This document shows, one piece after another, positions 38,742-47,858 of a stretch of 64,000 nt of DNA. A program made the translations under genes and the position numbers. The notes under the pieces are model-generated. The model did not search any database, was not told where the DNA came from, and saw only the letters and a program-made list of their open reading frames with translations. How positions within the stretch are numbered: the first letter of the stretch is position 1; the number at the start of each line of letters is the position of its first letter. This DNA comes from Bacillus zhangzhouensis (GTDB taxonomy: Bacteria; Bacillota; Bacilli; Bacillales; Bacillaceae), in contig CP099514.1 in the NCBI GenBank assembly GCA_025809375.1, positions 1,798,001 through 1,862,000 of the forward strand, read 5' to 3'.

Positions 38742-39392
38742 CTAAAATCCATGCTCTTTTAAAAATGAGGGGGTCAATCGAGATGGCTGTTTTTCACCGT
38801 GCTCTTTTGTTAAAAAACGATAAATGTATTTACCGATCATGTCACACTCTATATTTACGATATCCCCCATAGATTTAGTAGGGAAAATAGTGCCTTCAAG
38901 CGTATGAGGAATAATAGAGACTGTAACATATGAATCTCGCAAATCGAAAATGGTCAAGCTGACACCATCTATTGCGATCGAACCCTTTTGGGTGAGCATA
39001 TCTGTGAGGGTCTTGTTCATCTTTAAATCATAGTAAATAGCATTACTTTTCTTTTCTATTCGGGTTATGACAGCCGTTCCATCAACATGACCTGAGACAA
39101 AATGGCCGCCAAATCGTCCATTTGAGGACATGGCTCGCTCTAAATTCACTGGACTACCTTGTGTCAGCTGATCCAGCGATGTCGATTTGATCGTCTCTGG
39201 CATCACATCTGCCGCAAACTGTTCTTTTGTGAAGCTTGTGACTGTCAGACATACTCCATTAATAGCGATACTGTCTCCAAGGTGAACATCTTCCAGCACA
39301 CGGCTGCATGTAATGACAATTTCCATGGCATCTGCTGACTTTTTACTTAATGAATGGACGGTGCCAACTTCTTCAATTATTCCCGTAAACAT
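38742..39392 (-). CDS. ribE: Riboflavin synthase, alpha subunit
   Basis: Dismutates two lumazines to riboflavin and the ribitylamino-uracil. The 216-residue protein has the two tandem lumazine-binding barrels (about 1-95 and 98-195), beginning [10 protein letters not shown] and containing GVCLTVTSF and its repeat [18 protein letters not shown] precedes the ATG. It is the first gene after the FMN riboswitch; in B. subtilis ribD occupies that position. Confidence 0.96.
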   Translation of the reverse strand: MFTGIIEEVGTVHSLSKKSADAMEIVITCSRVLEDVHLGDSIAINGVCLTVTSFTKEQFAADVMPETIKSTSLDQLTQGSPVNLERAMSSNGRFGGHFVSGHVDGTAVITRIEKKSNAIYYDLKMNKTLTDMLTQKGSIAIDGVSLTIFDLRDSYVTVSIIPHTLEGTIFPTKSMGDIVNIECDMIGKYIYRFLTKEHGEKQPSRLTPSFLKEHGF

Positions 39393-39559
39393 GTGATCCT
39401 CCCTTTCTTTTCATTTGTATTTCTCACTTTTGAAAAAAGCGATGTTCGGGACATGTGATCGATTGAGCACCTTCGTCGCTTTTTATGGTCCATACAAGGT
39501 AGATGAGGGATCACCTAATAAACACTGCATGCGTCTATTACCAACAAAAACATACAGAA

Positions 39560-39583
39560 AGCCCCGGAAAAAATTCCGGGGCT
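39560..39583 (-). terminator. Riboswitch-controlled terminator of the rib operon
   Basis: Perfect ten-base-pair stem AGCCCCGGAA / TTCCGGGGCT with a four-base loop between aptamer and ribE. The T-run on the minus strand is short (TTTC), followed later by TTTTTG. About 165 bases of leader without a gene separate it from ribE. Confidence 0.7.
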
Positions 39584-39647
39584 GTGGTTTTTTTGCATCA
39601 GAAATAAAACTATGATCAACATTATTTTTCATTCATAGCTTTCTTTA

Positions 39648-39783
39648 TCCTTCTCCCATCCAGACTTTCACTGTCGGCTCCAGCTTTTCACTGAATCAAC
39701 CGTTAATAAATTAACGGGTCACGGGCTGTAAAGCATTTGCTTTATTACCGTCGGTCGGGATTTTCACCCTGCCCCGAAGGATA
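39648..39783 (-). promoter_or_regulatory. FMN riboswitch (RFN element) of the rib operon
   Basis: On the minus strand the conserved blocks run CTTCGGGGCAGGGTG, TCCCGACCGACGGTAAT, AGCCCGTGACCC, a GGTTGATTCAGTGAAAAGC arm and CCGACAGTGAAAGTCTGGAT with GGGAGAAGG at its end. It is a second, diverged copy of the element found before ribU. Confidence 0.95.
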
Positions 39784-39812
39784 CAATCGATATTTAGCTG
39801 TCCTTAGGAGCT

Positions 39813-39841
39813 ATTATAGCGATACTTGTTTTCAAATGCAA
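39813..39841 (-). promoter_or_regulatory. Sigma-A promoter of the rib operon
   Basis: TTGCAT-N17-TATAAT on the minus strand, ending about 30 bases before the riboswitch. Confidence 0.75.
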
Positions 39842-39892
39842 CAACCATCAGTCTTCACAAAAGAAAAGCCCCCTTATAGGAAAGGAGACATG

Positions 39893-40237
39893 TTAATTAA
39901 CGACTTTTACTACTTTTATCAGTCCATCTATTCTTTTTTCATTACTAAAGTAAGCTTTAATGCGATCGCCTTTTTTCAGATCGGCTACATCATCTTCAAA
40001 TTTCTTTCCATTAAAAATGATTTTTGTACCATTCTTTGCTTGCCCGTAATATTCATCTCCATCAATTTTCGTAATGGTATATTCATAGATGGTGTAATCT
40101 TTATCATTATTTGTTAAGCTTTCGCCAATGGCTGTTGGCACATCTTCAATTTTCATGCCATTCATATATAAATAACCTGCACCTAAACAAAGCAGTAAAA
40201 CAAATAAGATCGCAATTTTTAATTTAATTTTCCCCAT
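39893..40237 (-). CDS. Small secreted or membrane-anchored protein of unknown function
   Basis: A 114-residue protein with a basic N-terminus and one hydrophobic segment (about residues 6-24), then a polar domain of alternating strands (YTIYEYTITKIDGDEYYG, GTKIIFNGKKF, GDRIKAYFSNEKRIDGLIKV) that reads like a small OB or beta-barrel fold. No cysteine or lipobox was found beyond the single Cys in the anchor. The start at 40235-40237 follows GGAGG by eight bases. It lies where B. subtilis has sipS/ypuD-type genes, and its role is not known. Confidence 0.75.
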   Translation of the reverse strand: MGKIKLKIAILFVLLLCLGAGYLYMNGMKIEDVPTAIGESLTNNDKDYTIYEYTITKIDGDEYYGQAKNGTKIIFNGKKFEDDVADLKKGDRIKAYFSNEKRIDGLIKVVKVVN

Positions 40238-40465
40238 ATTTAGAACCTCCATCATCTGCACTTTGCCTATTTGTATGTTTTATTCCTTCTTTTATTGAAA
40301 TAAAACCAAAAAAGCTGATTTTCATTAATGGTTACTCATATAACGATTCAGATGGCCCTTTGGTTCCACTCTTAATCATTACATATGATACGAATGTGTG
40401 TTCTTTATTAAGGGGGGCTTATTTCTATTTATCAGTTCTAGCACACCATACTGCAAGCTTTTCGA

Positions 40466-40702
40466 TTATATTCTTTTTTCGAGTGCGAACAAGTCTTCCT
40501 CTAACAATTGTGACCGCTGAACAGCGATGCTGCGGCTGTCACGGACTCCTTGATTATAATAGTAGCTTCCTAGATTTTTTGTGATAAATTCTAGTATATG
40601 AAGGGCTGCTAATTCACCAATATCTTCTTCTCGTTCTTCAGCAAAGTAACGCTGAATGGCCATCGTCATCTGATTTTTCTCTTCTTTTGTGAGTGATTTC
40701 AA
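40466..40702 (-). CDS. DUF2164 family protein
   Basis: A 78-residue cytosolic protein matching the DUF2164 pattern: SLTKEEKNQMTMAIQRYFAEE at the start, then ELAALHILEFITKNLGSYYYNQGVRDS. Probably helical; function unknown. The start is a TTG (40700-40702) preceded by AGAAGGGG; the frame extends 11 codons upstream without a better site. It stands alone, followed upstream by 349 bases without a gene. Confidence 0.75.
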   Translation of the reverse strand: MKSLTKEEKNQMTMAIQRYFAEEREEDIGELAALHILEFITKNLGSYYYNQGVRDSRSIAVQRSQLLEEDLFALEKRI

Positions 40703-41051
40703 AAGTATCCCCTTCTTTCTTTCCGATTTCTTCACTTGTACCTCGCACGAGTTTTTTCAGCCGAATGTGCTGGCATTCCTTGAATACGAATATTTGTTCT
40801 CTCATCATATCATAAAAACGAATTCTGTTCATCATTGTCATAAAAGAAAAAGCAATTCTGAGCTAAGGCTTTAACATTCAGGCTGCTTCAAGCCCACCCG
40901 AGTGAATAGCTTAGACAATCTTTTTTTAAAAGAACTAAAAGATACATCTGATGCTCTCTTGTCAGAATTTCAATTTTCCTTCGTGTAAACCACCCCTAAC
41001 GGTAGAATCAGATTCAAAATAAAAAACACCGCAGTTAAGCGGTGTTTTGGA
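40703..41051. other. Intergenic stretch with no gene
   Basis: Between the DUF2164 gene and ppiB. It holds the ppiB terminator at its right end and presumably the DUF2164 promoter. No RNA gene, repeat or credible coding frame was found. Confidence 0.5.
41023..41048 (-). terminator. Terminator after ppiB
   Basis: Perfect ten-base-pair stem AAAACACCGC / GCGGTGTTTT with a six-base loop and TTTTTTATTTTG on the minus strand. Confidence 0.85.
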
Positions 41052-41489
41052 TTATGCATCTACAACTTCAACTTTTTCCATGCCTTGGCCTTGCTCCATA
41101 TCAAGTACAGCCTCGATACCAGATGTTACCTTGCCAAAAACAGTGTGAACACCGTTTAAGTGCGGCTGCGGATCATGTACGATAAAGAATTGGCTGCCGC
41201 CTGTGTCTTTACCAGCATGTGCCATTGATAATGAACCTCTTTCATGCCGATGTGGATTTCCCTCTGTTTCACATTTAATTGTGTAACCAGGACCACCAGT
41301 TCCATTACCGTTTGGGTCGCCGCCTTGGCTGACGAAACCTGGGATCACGCGGTGGAATTTCAATCCATCATAGAAGCCTTCATTCGCTAATTTTTCAAAG
41401 TTTGCTACAGTACCTGGAGCAGCCTCTGGGTAAAGTTCAAACTCAATTTTCTTTCCATTTGTTAATTGTATGTAGCCTTTTTTTGCCAT
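41052..41489 (-). CDS. ppiB: Peptidyl-prolyl cis-trans isomerase B (cyclophilin)
   Basis: Cytosolic cyclophilin that speeds proline isomerisation during folding. The 145-residue protein has the compact bacterial cyclophilin core: [15 protein letters not shown] (active-site Arg), GSLSMAH, GSQFFIV and HTVFGKV. B. subtilis PpiB is 143 residues. GAAAGGAG precedes the ATG. It is a single-gene unit between its own promoter and terminator. Confidence 0.96.
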   Translation of the reverse strand: MAKKGYIQLTNGKKIEFELYPEAAPGTVANFEKLANEGFYDGLKFHRVIPGFVSQGGDPNGNGTGGPGYTIKCETEGNPHRHERGSLSMAHAGKDTGGSQFFIVHDPQPHLNGVHTVFGKVTSGIEAVLDMEQGQGMEKVEVVDA

Positions 41490-41523
41490 TTTTCACATTC
41501 TCCTTTCAGGTTAAACAACGCTC

Positions 41524-41552
41524 ATTATAGCACATTTTCGATGATGTTAAAC
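41524..41552 (-). promoter_or_regulatory. Sigma-A promoter for ppiB
   Basis: GTTTAA-N17-TATAAT with TGC before the -10 (extended), 35 bases before the ATG. Confidence 0.55.
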
Positions 41553-41695
41553 ATCCCCTGCTTTTAGATGATGATTTACCTCTTTTCTTATTATTGATAA
41601 AATGGAAACAGCTTGATCCTATTTACATAATCAGAGGATGACAGAGGAAGAAAACGTCTTCATTTATTTGAAAATGAACACCTTCAAAAGAAATT

Positions 41696-41722
41696 TGAAA
41701 CGCTAGACGGATTTGTTACGTC
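41696..41722 (+). promoter_or_regulatory. Sigma-M-type promoter for ypuA
   Basis: TGAAAC-N17-CGTC, matching the ECF sigma-M pattern, 87 bases before ypuA. It lies in the 319-base gap between ppiB and ypuA, which otherwise shows only the ppiB promoter. Confidence 0.65.
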
Positions 41723-41808
41723 TATATGATGGAGTACCTTTCATCACGTGTACTCAAAAGATGAGTTTCTCTTGAAAGGGGAACGCTTTCGACTTGAAGG
41801 AGGTCAAC

Positions 41809-42693
41809 ATGTTTAAAAAAATGATGCTTGGTATGATGGCAGCGCTCCTTTTCCTAATTGGCGTGCCAAAAGTCAGCTTAGCGGATGCAGCTGTCGGCGA
41901 TGTCATCGTCACACTCGGGCAAGACTTAACACCGGCTGATCGTCAGAAGGTGCTTGACGAGTTGAATCCACCTGAAAATGCGACAAAAATTGAAGTAACC
42001 AATAAAGAAGAGCACGAATATTTAGGAAAGTATATCCCTCGTTCTTCTATCGGGACGAGAGCCTTATCATCTTCATCTATCACCATTGAAAAATCAGGTA
42101 CTGGTCTGACTGTGGATACACACAACATCAAGACCATTACAGATGAGATGTATTTAAATGCTTTAATGACAGCAGGTGTAAAAGATGCCAAGGTTGTCGT
42201 GACTGCTCCATTTGAAGTATCTGGTACAGCCGCACTGACGGGCTTACTAAAAGCGTATGAGGTGTCAAGCGACAAAGCCATTCCAGAAGATGTGAAGCAG
42301 GTGGCAAACGAAGAGCTTGTGACAACTTCTAAATTGGGTGACTCCATCGGGAAAGACAACGCTTCTGCCCTTATTGCAAAAATCAAAGATGACATTGCAA
42401 AAAACGGCGTCCCTAAAACCACGAAAGAGGTAGAAGAAAAAGTGGATCAGGCTGCTTCTGATTTGAACTTAAATCTGACGCAGGATCAAAAAGATCAGCT
42501 TATCTCTCTATTTGATAAAATGAAGAATGTCAATATCGATTGGAACCAAGTAGGATCTCAAATTGATAAAGCAAAAGATAAGATAACTAAATTCATAGAA
42601 TCGGATGAAGGGAAAAACCTTCTTCAAAAGATTTGGGATTTCTTTGTCTCCATTTGGAATGCGATCGTTTCCGTATTCACTGGAGGAAAATAA
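41809..42693 (+). CDS. ypuA: Secreted DUF1002 protein YpuA
   Basis: A 294-residue secreted protein of unknown function, linked to the sigma-M envelope-stress regulon in B. subtilis. It has a signal peptide (about 1-26, ending SLADA), then a DUF1002 domain (GDVIVTLGQDLTPADRQ, VVTAPFEVSGTAALTGLLKAYE), and a helical C-terminus with the amphipathic segment LLQKIWDFFVSIWNAIVSVF at about 270-289. The start at 41809 follows GAAGGAGG. Its 3' terminator has been split by an insertion sequence. Confidence 0.9.
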   Translation: MFKKMMLGMMAALLFLIGVPKVSLADAAVGDVIVTLGQDLTPADRQKVLDELNPPENATKIEVTNKEEHEYLGKYIPRSSIGTRALSSSSITIEKSGTGLTVDTHNIKTITDEMYLNALMTAGVKDAKVVVTAPFEVSGTAALTGLLKAYEVSSDKAIPEDVKQVANEELVTTSKLGDSIGKDNASALIAKIKDDIAKNGVPKTTKEVEEKVDQAASDLNLNLTQDQKDQLISLFDKMKNVNIDWNQVGSQIDKAKDKITKFIESDEGKNLLQKIWDFFVSIWNAIVSVFTGGK

Positions 42694-42759
42694 TTCATGA
42701 AAAAAAGCTGCCTGTACTAGACTGACATAGGAGAATGAGACACGAATAAAACACCCTTA

Positions 42760-43602
42760 TTAGGCTGACATGCTACTAAATGTTTTTGGTGCGTGGTAGC
42801 CTAATTTTTCTTGAATACGCTCTTCATTATAATACTTGATGTAATGGTCGATTCGTTGTCTGACATCTTTTTCTGATATAGAATTGAACTTTGTAAACAT
42901 AAATTCCTCTGATTTTAAGCTAGAATGGAATGATTCAATCACTGCGTTATCCCAACAGTTGCCTCGTCTAGACATACTGCTTGTGAGGTTCCTTACCCCT
43001 AGCTCCTTTTGATATGCATACGAACTGTATACACTTCCTTGATCTGAATGCACAAGTACACCTTTAGGTGAATTCCTTTTCTCTAAAGCTGCCCTCAATG
43101 TGTCCAATATGAGTGATGTCTGTTGGTGATCATCTAGGGTATAGGCAACAACTTCGTTGTTGTATAAATCCATCATGGTCGAAAGGTAGAGCGTTCTCGG
43201 TCCATACTGAATATAAGTAATATCGGTTACCCATTTTAAATTCGGGTGTATTGCGGTGAAGTTCCGATTTAATCTATTTGGGGCAATGATGACAGATTCC
43301 CCTTGTGATTTCCATTTCCTTTTACGCTTCACACGACATTGAAGATGGTGTTTTTGCATGATGCGCTGTACAGTATTTCGGTTTCGTTTGATATCATATT
43401 GGCGCTGAAGTAGCTTTCAGATCTTACGGTGGCCGTACCGGAACGACGTTTCGGTACATAAGGAAATAACAGCCTTCTCCACTTGTGATTTTTCACGTAT
43501 TCCTTCGGATACCCAGCGATAATAGGTCGATCTGGCGATCTGCAAAATACTTAGGACAGATGTTACTGTATAGTTCTTCCGTAATTTCTCGACCAAATTC
43601 AA
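42760..43602 (-). pseudogene. IS3-family transposase orfB with an in-frame stop
   Basis: Integrase-type DDE domain of the transposase, 280 codons in one frame apart from a TGA at 43417-43419. The reading before it ends RYGHRKI and after it resumes KLLQRQYDI, where the family normally has an uninterrupted HTH-21 region, so TGG-to-TGA is the likely change. Catalytic residues remain: Asp in WVTDITY, Asp in HSDQGS and Glu in AVIESFHSSLKSE. Without readthrough the product is cut after 61 residues, so the element should not be able to transpose on its own. Confidence 0.9.
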
Positions 43603-43604
43603 GG

Positions 43605-43922
43605 CTACTCTTTTTTCAACTCCTCTACGATCTCCAAATACTTTTTTAGAATTTCATTCTCCATCTTAAGGTGTTCAATCTGCCTATTTACTTTTTCCTC
43701 TTTGGATACATTGTCAGGTCCATGCCCGAAGCTATATTGTTTTCCAATTGGCTGATCGAATCGATGTAACTGATTTTCTCGATACCACTTCATCCATGTT
43801 TTAATCTGAGATACATTCTTTATATGATATTTATCCATAATTTGTTGATTGGTAAACTGCCCGCTTAATTTATCTTTCACAACCGCCCATTTTATTTCAG
43901 CTGAATATCTGTTTTTTTTCAT
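43605..43922 (-). CDS. IS3-family transposase orfA
   Basis: A 105-residue protein with an N-terminal helix-turn-helix (SAEIKWAVVKDKLSGQF, NQQIMDKYHIKNVSQIKTW) and a C-terminal leucine-zipper-like helix (NRQIEHLKMENEILKKYLEIVEEL). The AAAAAAG near its 3' end (43610-43616) is the slippery heptamer expected for -1 frameshifting, and the orfB frame is -1 relative to it. The start at 43920-43922 follows GGAGGGTATT. Confidence 0.88.
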   Translation of the reverse strand: MKKNRYSAEIKWAVVKDKLSGQFTNQQIMDKYHIKNVSQIKTWMKWYRENQLHRFDQPIGKQYSFGHGPDNVSKEEKVNRQIEHLKMENEILKKYLEIVEELKKE

Positions 43923-44025
43923 AAAAAATACCCTCCAAATTATCACTTCGTTTAAGTGTATCACTTGAAGGGTGTTTTTTTATGTCCCATTTGACTAGGT
44001 TAGTCTAGTACACCAGGCGGCTTTT

Positions 44026-45357
44026 TTAAGTAGATGATTTCACTTTTGATTGATAAGGTAAATCAAGTTTGACCATGTCCTCATATGTTTCACGCTCAAC
44101 CACAAGCTGCGCTTCCCCATCCTCTACAAACACAACAGCTGGGCGCGGAATGCGGTTATAGTTGTTTGACATGCTATAGCCGTAAGCTCCGGTACAAAAG
44201 ACAGCTAATAAATCCCCTTGTGATAACTCTGGCAGATCGATATCCCAAATAAGCATATCTCCGCTTTCACAGCATTTACCGGCAATTGAAACGGTTTGAT
44301 CGTGCGTTTGGTTCATCTTGTTGGCACTTGCCGCTTCATATTTCGCTTGATATAAAGCTGGACGAATGTTATCGCTCATTCCGCCATCTATCGCGACATA
44401 ATCACGGATCCCGGGTACATGCTTTGACGAACCGATCGTATAAAGAGTCGTCCCTGCATCTCCAACAAGAGAACGGCCTGGTTCTATCCAAATTTCCGGC
44501 ATTTCGAATTCATAGCGGGCCACGTTCTCTTTCACAGCTTGGATTATTTTCTCGACATATTCTGTCGCAGGAAGTGGTTCATCCTCTTTGGTATAACGAA
44601 TCCCAAAGCCGCCGCCCAAGTTTAACACTGTTGAAATAAAACCAAATGATTCTCTCCATTCATCCAGCTTCAAAAAGATTTTATCTGCTGCAAGGACAAA
44701 ACCAGCCGTATCAAAAATTTGTGAGCCGATATGACAATGAACACCTAAAAGCTCGATGACTTTTGATCCAAGCATTTGTTTCACCGCTTCATCTGCTTGT
44801 CCATTGTGAAGATCAAAGCCAAATTTCGAATCCTCTTGACCTGTCGTAATGTAATCATGCGTATGTGCTTCGACACCAGGCGTAATACGGAGCAATACTT
44901 GCACTTTTTTTGACAGCTCTTGACCAAGCTGTTCAATGAGCTTCATTTCATAGAAATTATCCACAACAATACAGCCGATCCCATGCTCTAAAGCCATCTT
45001 TAATTCTTTTCTGCTTTTATTATTGCCATGGAAATGAATTTTTTCTACTGGGAATCCAGCGCAAATGGCTGTGTGAAGCTCACCGCCTGATACAACATCA
45101 AGAGATAATCCTTCATCTTTAGCAAGCTGAAACATGGCGATGGAAGAAAATGCTTTACTCGCATATGCTACCTGCGCTTTTAATTCTTCTTCTATAAATG
45201 CTTTTTGAAAGCTTTTTGCGCGCTCCCGTATTAAAGCCACATCATATACATAAAGTGGTGTCCCATACGTTTCAGCTAAAGAAACGGCATCAACACCACC
45301 AATTTCTAAATGACCGAGTTCATTTTGTCTGCAAGTGCCGTGTAAAAACAATGTCAT
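44026..45357 (-). CDS. lysA: Diaminopimelate decarboxylase
   Basis: PLP enzyme making L-lysine from meso-diaminopimelate, the last step of lysine synthesis. The 443-residue protein has the PLP lysine in AYASKAF (about 66), HFHGNNKS, the glycine loop LGGGFGIRY and EPGRSLVG, and CESGDMLIWD with the active-site Cys contributed across the dimer. B. subtilis LysA is 439 residues. The ATG at 45355-45357 is near AGAGGG; a TTG two codons inside would match the B. subtilis start and is an alternative. Its terminator is disrupted by the IS3 element. Confidence 0.95.
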   Translation of the reverse strand: MTLFLHGTCRQNELGHLEIGGVDAVSLAETYGTPLYVYDVALIRERAKSFQKAFIEEELKAQVAYASKAFSSIAMFQLAKDEGLSLDVVSGGELHTAICAGFPVEKIHFHGNNKSRKELKMALEHGIGCIVVDNFYEMKLIEQLGQELSKKVQVLLRITPGVEAHTHDYITTGQEDSKFGFDLHNGQADEAVKQMLGSKVIELLGVHCHIGSQIFDTAGFVLAADKIFLKLDEWRESFGFISTVLNLGGGFGIRYTKEDEPLPATEYVEKIIQAVKENVARYEFEMPEIWIEPGRSLVGDAGTTLYTIGSSKHVPGIRDYVAIDGGMSDNIRPALYQAKYEAASANKMNQTHDQTVSIAGKCCESGDMLIWDIDLPELSQGDLLAVFCTGAYGYSMSNNYNRIPRPAVVFVEDGEAQLVVERETYEDMVKLDLPYQSKVKSST

Positions 45358-45382
45358 TCCCTCTTTCTCCGCTTCGGCTGAA

Positions 45383-45409
45383 AAAAGGCAGCTGCGTGAG
45401 CTGCCTTTT
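45383..45409 (-). terminator. Terminator after spoVAF
   Basis: Perfect 11-base-pair stem AAAAGGCAGCT / AGCTGCCTTTT with a five-base loop and T-run on the minus strand, at the end of the spoVA operon. Confidence 0.85.
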
Positions 45410-45466
45410 GCCGTGTCTCAAAGTTAAAAATACAATATCACAATCTTCAGCCACTTTCAATGAGCG

Positions 45467-46939
45467 TTAAGAATTTGGCGGAATTTTTGATCTGTTTTGA
45501 GGGTGAACGATGCTCGGCCTTACTTTTGAACCAGGAACAGACGTCCGAATCAGCACTTGCCACAAAGCCTTTCCATTAAAAGGAATGAATGGCCACATAT
45601 AAGGCGTCTGCAATGAACGAATGGATGTTAAATAAATGATTAACAACGTAAAACCAATGATGAGTCCATTCAGTTTAAAGACCGCCACTAGTGCTAGGAT
45701 GATGAGCCTTACAATCTTATTGGCGACACTCAGCTCATAGCTTGGCGTTGTAAAGGTGCCGATCGCCGCCAGTGAAACGTATAAGATGACCTCTGGTGTA
45801 AACAAACCGACATCAATAGCAATTTGTCCAATTAAAACAGCCGCGATCAGTCCCATGGCGGTCGACAATGCGGTTGGTGTATGAATCGCTGCCATTCTTA
45901 AAAATTCTACCCCGAAATCAGCAAGGAATACTTGAAGAATGACAGGAATATGAGAAGGTTTGTTAAACCCAATATAACTTAAGTTGTCAGGCAGGAGATT
46001 TGGTTCGAGAATAAAAAGGAACCAAATCGGCAAAAGAAAGGTAGAACATAAAATGCCTAAAAAGCGTACCCATCTTAGGAATGTACCAACAGCAGGTGCC
46101 TGGCGGTATTCTTCTGCATGCTGAACGTGGTGAAAAATAGTGGTTGGTGTAATGATGACACTAGGGGATGTATCTGTAATGATAATGACATGCCCTTCTA
46201 ATATGTGGTTAGCGGCGACATCCGGACGCTCGGTGTAGCGCACTAGCGGAAAGGGATTATATCCTTGCTTAATCATAAATTCTTCAATCGTTTTATCAGA
46301 CATCGTCAGCCCATCGACTTTGATTCCTGATACTTCTTTTTCTATAATATCTACAAGATCCGGGTCTGCAATATCTTCAATATAGCAAACACATACATCC
46401 GTTTTTGAACGTTCGCCTACTTTGAGCATTTTATATCGCAGCTTTTCATCCCGTACTCTTCTTCGAATAAGCGCTGTATTTACAATAATGTTTTCAACAA
46501 AGCCGTCCCTTGCTCCCCGGACAACCTTCTCTGTATCCGGCTCCTCAGGCATTCTGCCAGGATAGCTTCTAACATCAATGATAAATGCGTAGTTTTCACC
46601 TTCTACAACGACTGCTACAAGCCCAGACAGCACTTGATCCACTGCTTCATCCAGCGATTCTACCTTGGAGACCTGCTGATTGACAAGGCGGTTCTCGACT
46701 ACATGTGCAAGATCATCTGATTCAGGTTCGTTATCATTGATTTCGATTAGTTCTTTTAATAAGTAGATGATATACTGCGTATCACACAATCCGTTTACAT
46801 AGTAAAGCTGGATTTCCTGATCGTGTATATAAATTTTTCGAACACCAAGGTCAAAGCTGAGACCCATTCCGACATTTTCCTTGAAGTAATCTTCATTTTT
46901 CTTCGGGTCTCGGTACACATTTACCTTGTCTTTTTTCAT
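45467..46939 (-). CDS. spoVAF: Stage V sporulation protein AF (GerA-type membrane protein)
   Basis: Last gene of the spoVA operon; related to the A subunits of germinant receptors and involved in spore germination. The 490-residue protein has a large soluble N-terminal region (about 1-280) and a GerA-type membrane domain with about five spans (about 285-440). The start at 46937-46939 has GGAGTGG 7 bases upstream; an in-frame GTG three codons earlier lies inside that site. The start overlaps spoVAEA by 47 bases. Confidence 0.92.
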   Translation of the reverse strand: MKKDKVNVYRDPKKNEDYFKENVGMGLSFDLGVRKIYIHDQEIQLYYVNGLCDTQYIIYLLKELIEINDNEPESDDLAHVVENRLVNQQVSKVESLDEAVDQVLSGLVAVVVEGENYAFIIDVRSYPGRMPEEPDTEKVVRGARDGFVENIIVNTALIRRRVRDEKLRYKMLKVGERSKTDVCVCYIEDIADPDLVDIIEKEVSGIKVDGLTMSDKTIEEFMIKQGYNPFPLVRYTERPDVAANHILEGHVIIITDTSPSVIITPTTIFHHVQHAEEYRQAPAVGTFLRWVRFLGILCSTFLLPIWFLFILEPNLLPDNLSYIGFNKPSHIPVILQVFLADFGVEFLRMAAIHTPTALSTAMGLIAAVLIGQIAIDVGLFTPEVILYVSLAAIGTFTTPSYELSVANKIVRLIILALVAVFKLNGLIIGFTLLIIYLTSIRSLQTPYMWPFIPFNGKALWQVLIRTSVPGSKVRPSIVHPQNRSKIPPNS

Positions 46940-47501
46940 GGAAACCACTCCTTTCTAATATTAATTCCACTGCTTTCATCGTGATTGGAGATCCCTTGCT
47001 CAGATCATCTTTCCGTCCCATTTTGCCAATATCTCCAATCCCGACAACTAATGGAAGATTGAGGGAGTCAAGACAATACACTGTATCCCCGCTCATTTTA
47101 TGGGGCTCCATTTCGGGAAGACCGTGTTTGTCGACACCGTATTCTGTCAGTTCACCTTCCCGGTCAATGGAGACATGGATCTTTGTCCATTCGGCTTGAT
47201 GCGTCTTGGATGCAACTGCAATCGCTCCGATCACTTCGATTTCAGGGTGGCGGGCTACATGTTTCATCGCCGTCTCTCCTGTTCCTTCACCTGTCAGACC
47301 AGAATCATCAAACATCACAAAGACTGGATCATATGGTGTTTGTAAAATCATCTGAACAAGTTCAGGTCCTGTCCGTTTGCTTGGATTTCCTTTTGAGCTG
47401 GAGATACATCTTCCGCCAACGTTTTCAGCGGCAAGCTCAATGGTTTTGGCAGCATATATATCTCCGTCTGTCACTAAAATGACTTTCCGTCTTTGCCCCA
47501 T
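46893..47501 (-). CDS. spoVAEA: Stage V sporulation protein AE, soluble subunit (SpoVAEa)
   Basis: Soluble 202-residue protein of the spoVA operon, found on the outside of the spore inner membrane in B. subtilis and affecting the rate of germination. It starts [14 protein letters not shown], followed by a Rossmann-like pattern ([30 protein letters not shown]) and no membrane segment. It lies six bases after spoVAEB and overlaps spoVAF. Confidence 0.92.
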   Translation of the reverse strand: MGQRRKVILVTDGDIYAAKTIELAAENVGGRCISSSKGNPSKRTGPELVQMILQTPYDPVFVMFDDSGLTGEGTGETAMKHVARHPEIEVIGAIAVASKTHQAEWTKIHVSIDREGELTEYGVDKHGLPEMEPHKMSGDTVYCLDSLNLPLVVGIGDIGKMGRKDDLSKGSPITMKAVELILERSGFHEKRQGKCVPRPEEK

Positions 47502-47507
47502 ATTTGG

Positions 47508-47858
47508 TTATCCTTTCGGTTTAAAGATCAGTGCGACAATAAATGAGAATAAAATCGCAGCTGATATACCAGCAGAGGTTAATTCAAAAATACCGATACC
47601 AATGCCGATGAATCCATGTACATCTGCCTGGTGCATGGCCCCATGTAGCAAGCTATGACCAAAGCTGACGATTGGTACGGTTGCGCCTGCACCTGCAAAT
47701 TCAATAAATTTATCATAAATACCGAATCCGTCTAAAATGGTACCCGCCACAACAAAAGTAGTCATGACGTGTGCAGGCGTGAGTTTGAGTACGTCTAGCA
47801 AAAGCTGGCCAATGACGCAAATAAGTCCGCCTGCAACAAAAGCGATAAGATAATCCAT
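47508..47858 (-). CDS. spoVAEB: Stage V sporulation protein AE, membrane subunit (SpoVAEb)
   Basis: A 116-residue membrane protein of the dipicolinic acid channel, with about four spans and the SpoVAC/AE signature [21 protein letters not shown]. Its ATG overlaps the spoVAD TAA by one base (TAATG). It is paralogous to spoVAC in the same operon, with which it shares the GxGIYD and AGAGxxVP motifs. Confidence 0.93.
   Translation of the reverse strand: MDYLIAFVAGGLICVIGQLLLDVLKLTPAHVMTTFVVAGTILDGFGIYDKFIEFAGAGATVPIVSFGHSLLHGAMHQADVHGFIGIGIGIFELTSAGISAAILFSFIVALIFKPKG

Larger units (their letters stand above)
42713..44012 (-). mobile_element. IS3-family (IS150-like) insertion sequence, probably inactive
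   Basis: A 1300-bp element bounded by TGTACTAGACT...AGTCTAGTACA. The imperfect inverted repeats run about 31 bases (near 25 matching) and end in TG/CA as in the IS3 family. It holds orfA and a nonsense-broken orfB. The flanks AAAAAAGCTGCC and CCAGGCGGCTTTTTT join into one hairpin (AAAAAAGCTG, loop CCAGG, CGGCTTTTTT) once the element and a 2-base CC repeat are removed, so it sits in the loop of the ypuA/lysA terminator. Confidence 0.9.

Noticed and set aside
39415-39615. Possible ribD remnant or small gene in the ribE leader
   Set aside because: All three minus-strand frames and the plus-strand frame were read; no RibD motif was found and stops are frequent.
41943-42422. 159-codon open frame opposite ypuA
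   Set aside because: It is antisense to a gene with signal peptide, promoter and ribosome binding site, and has no own start signals.
44286-44639. 117-codon open frame on the plus strand inside lysA
   Set aside because: It is antisense to a clear lysA, has no ribosome binding site and no family resemblance.
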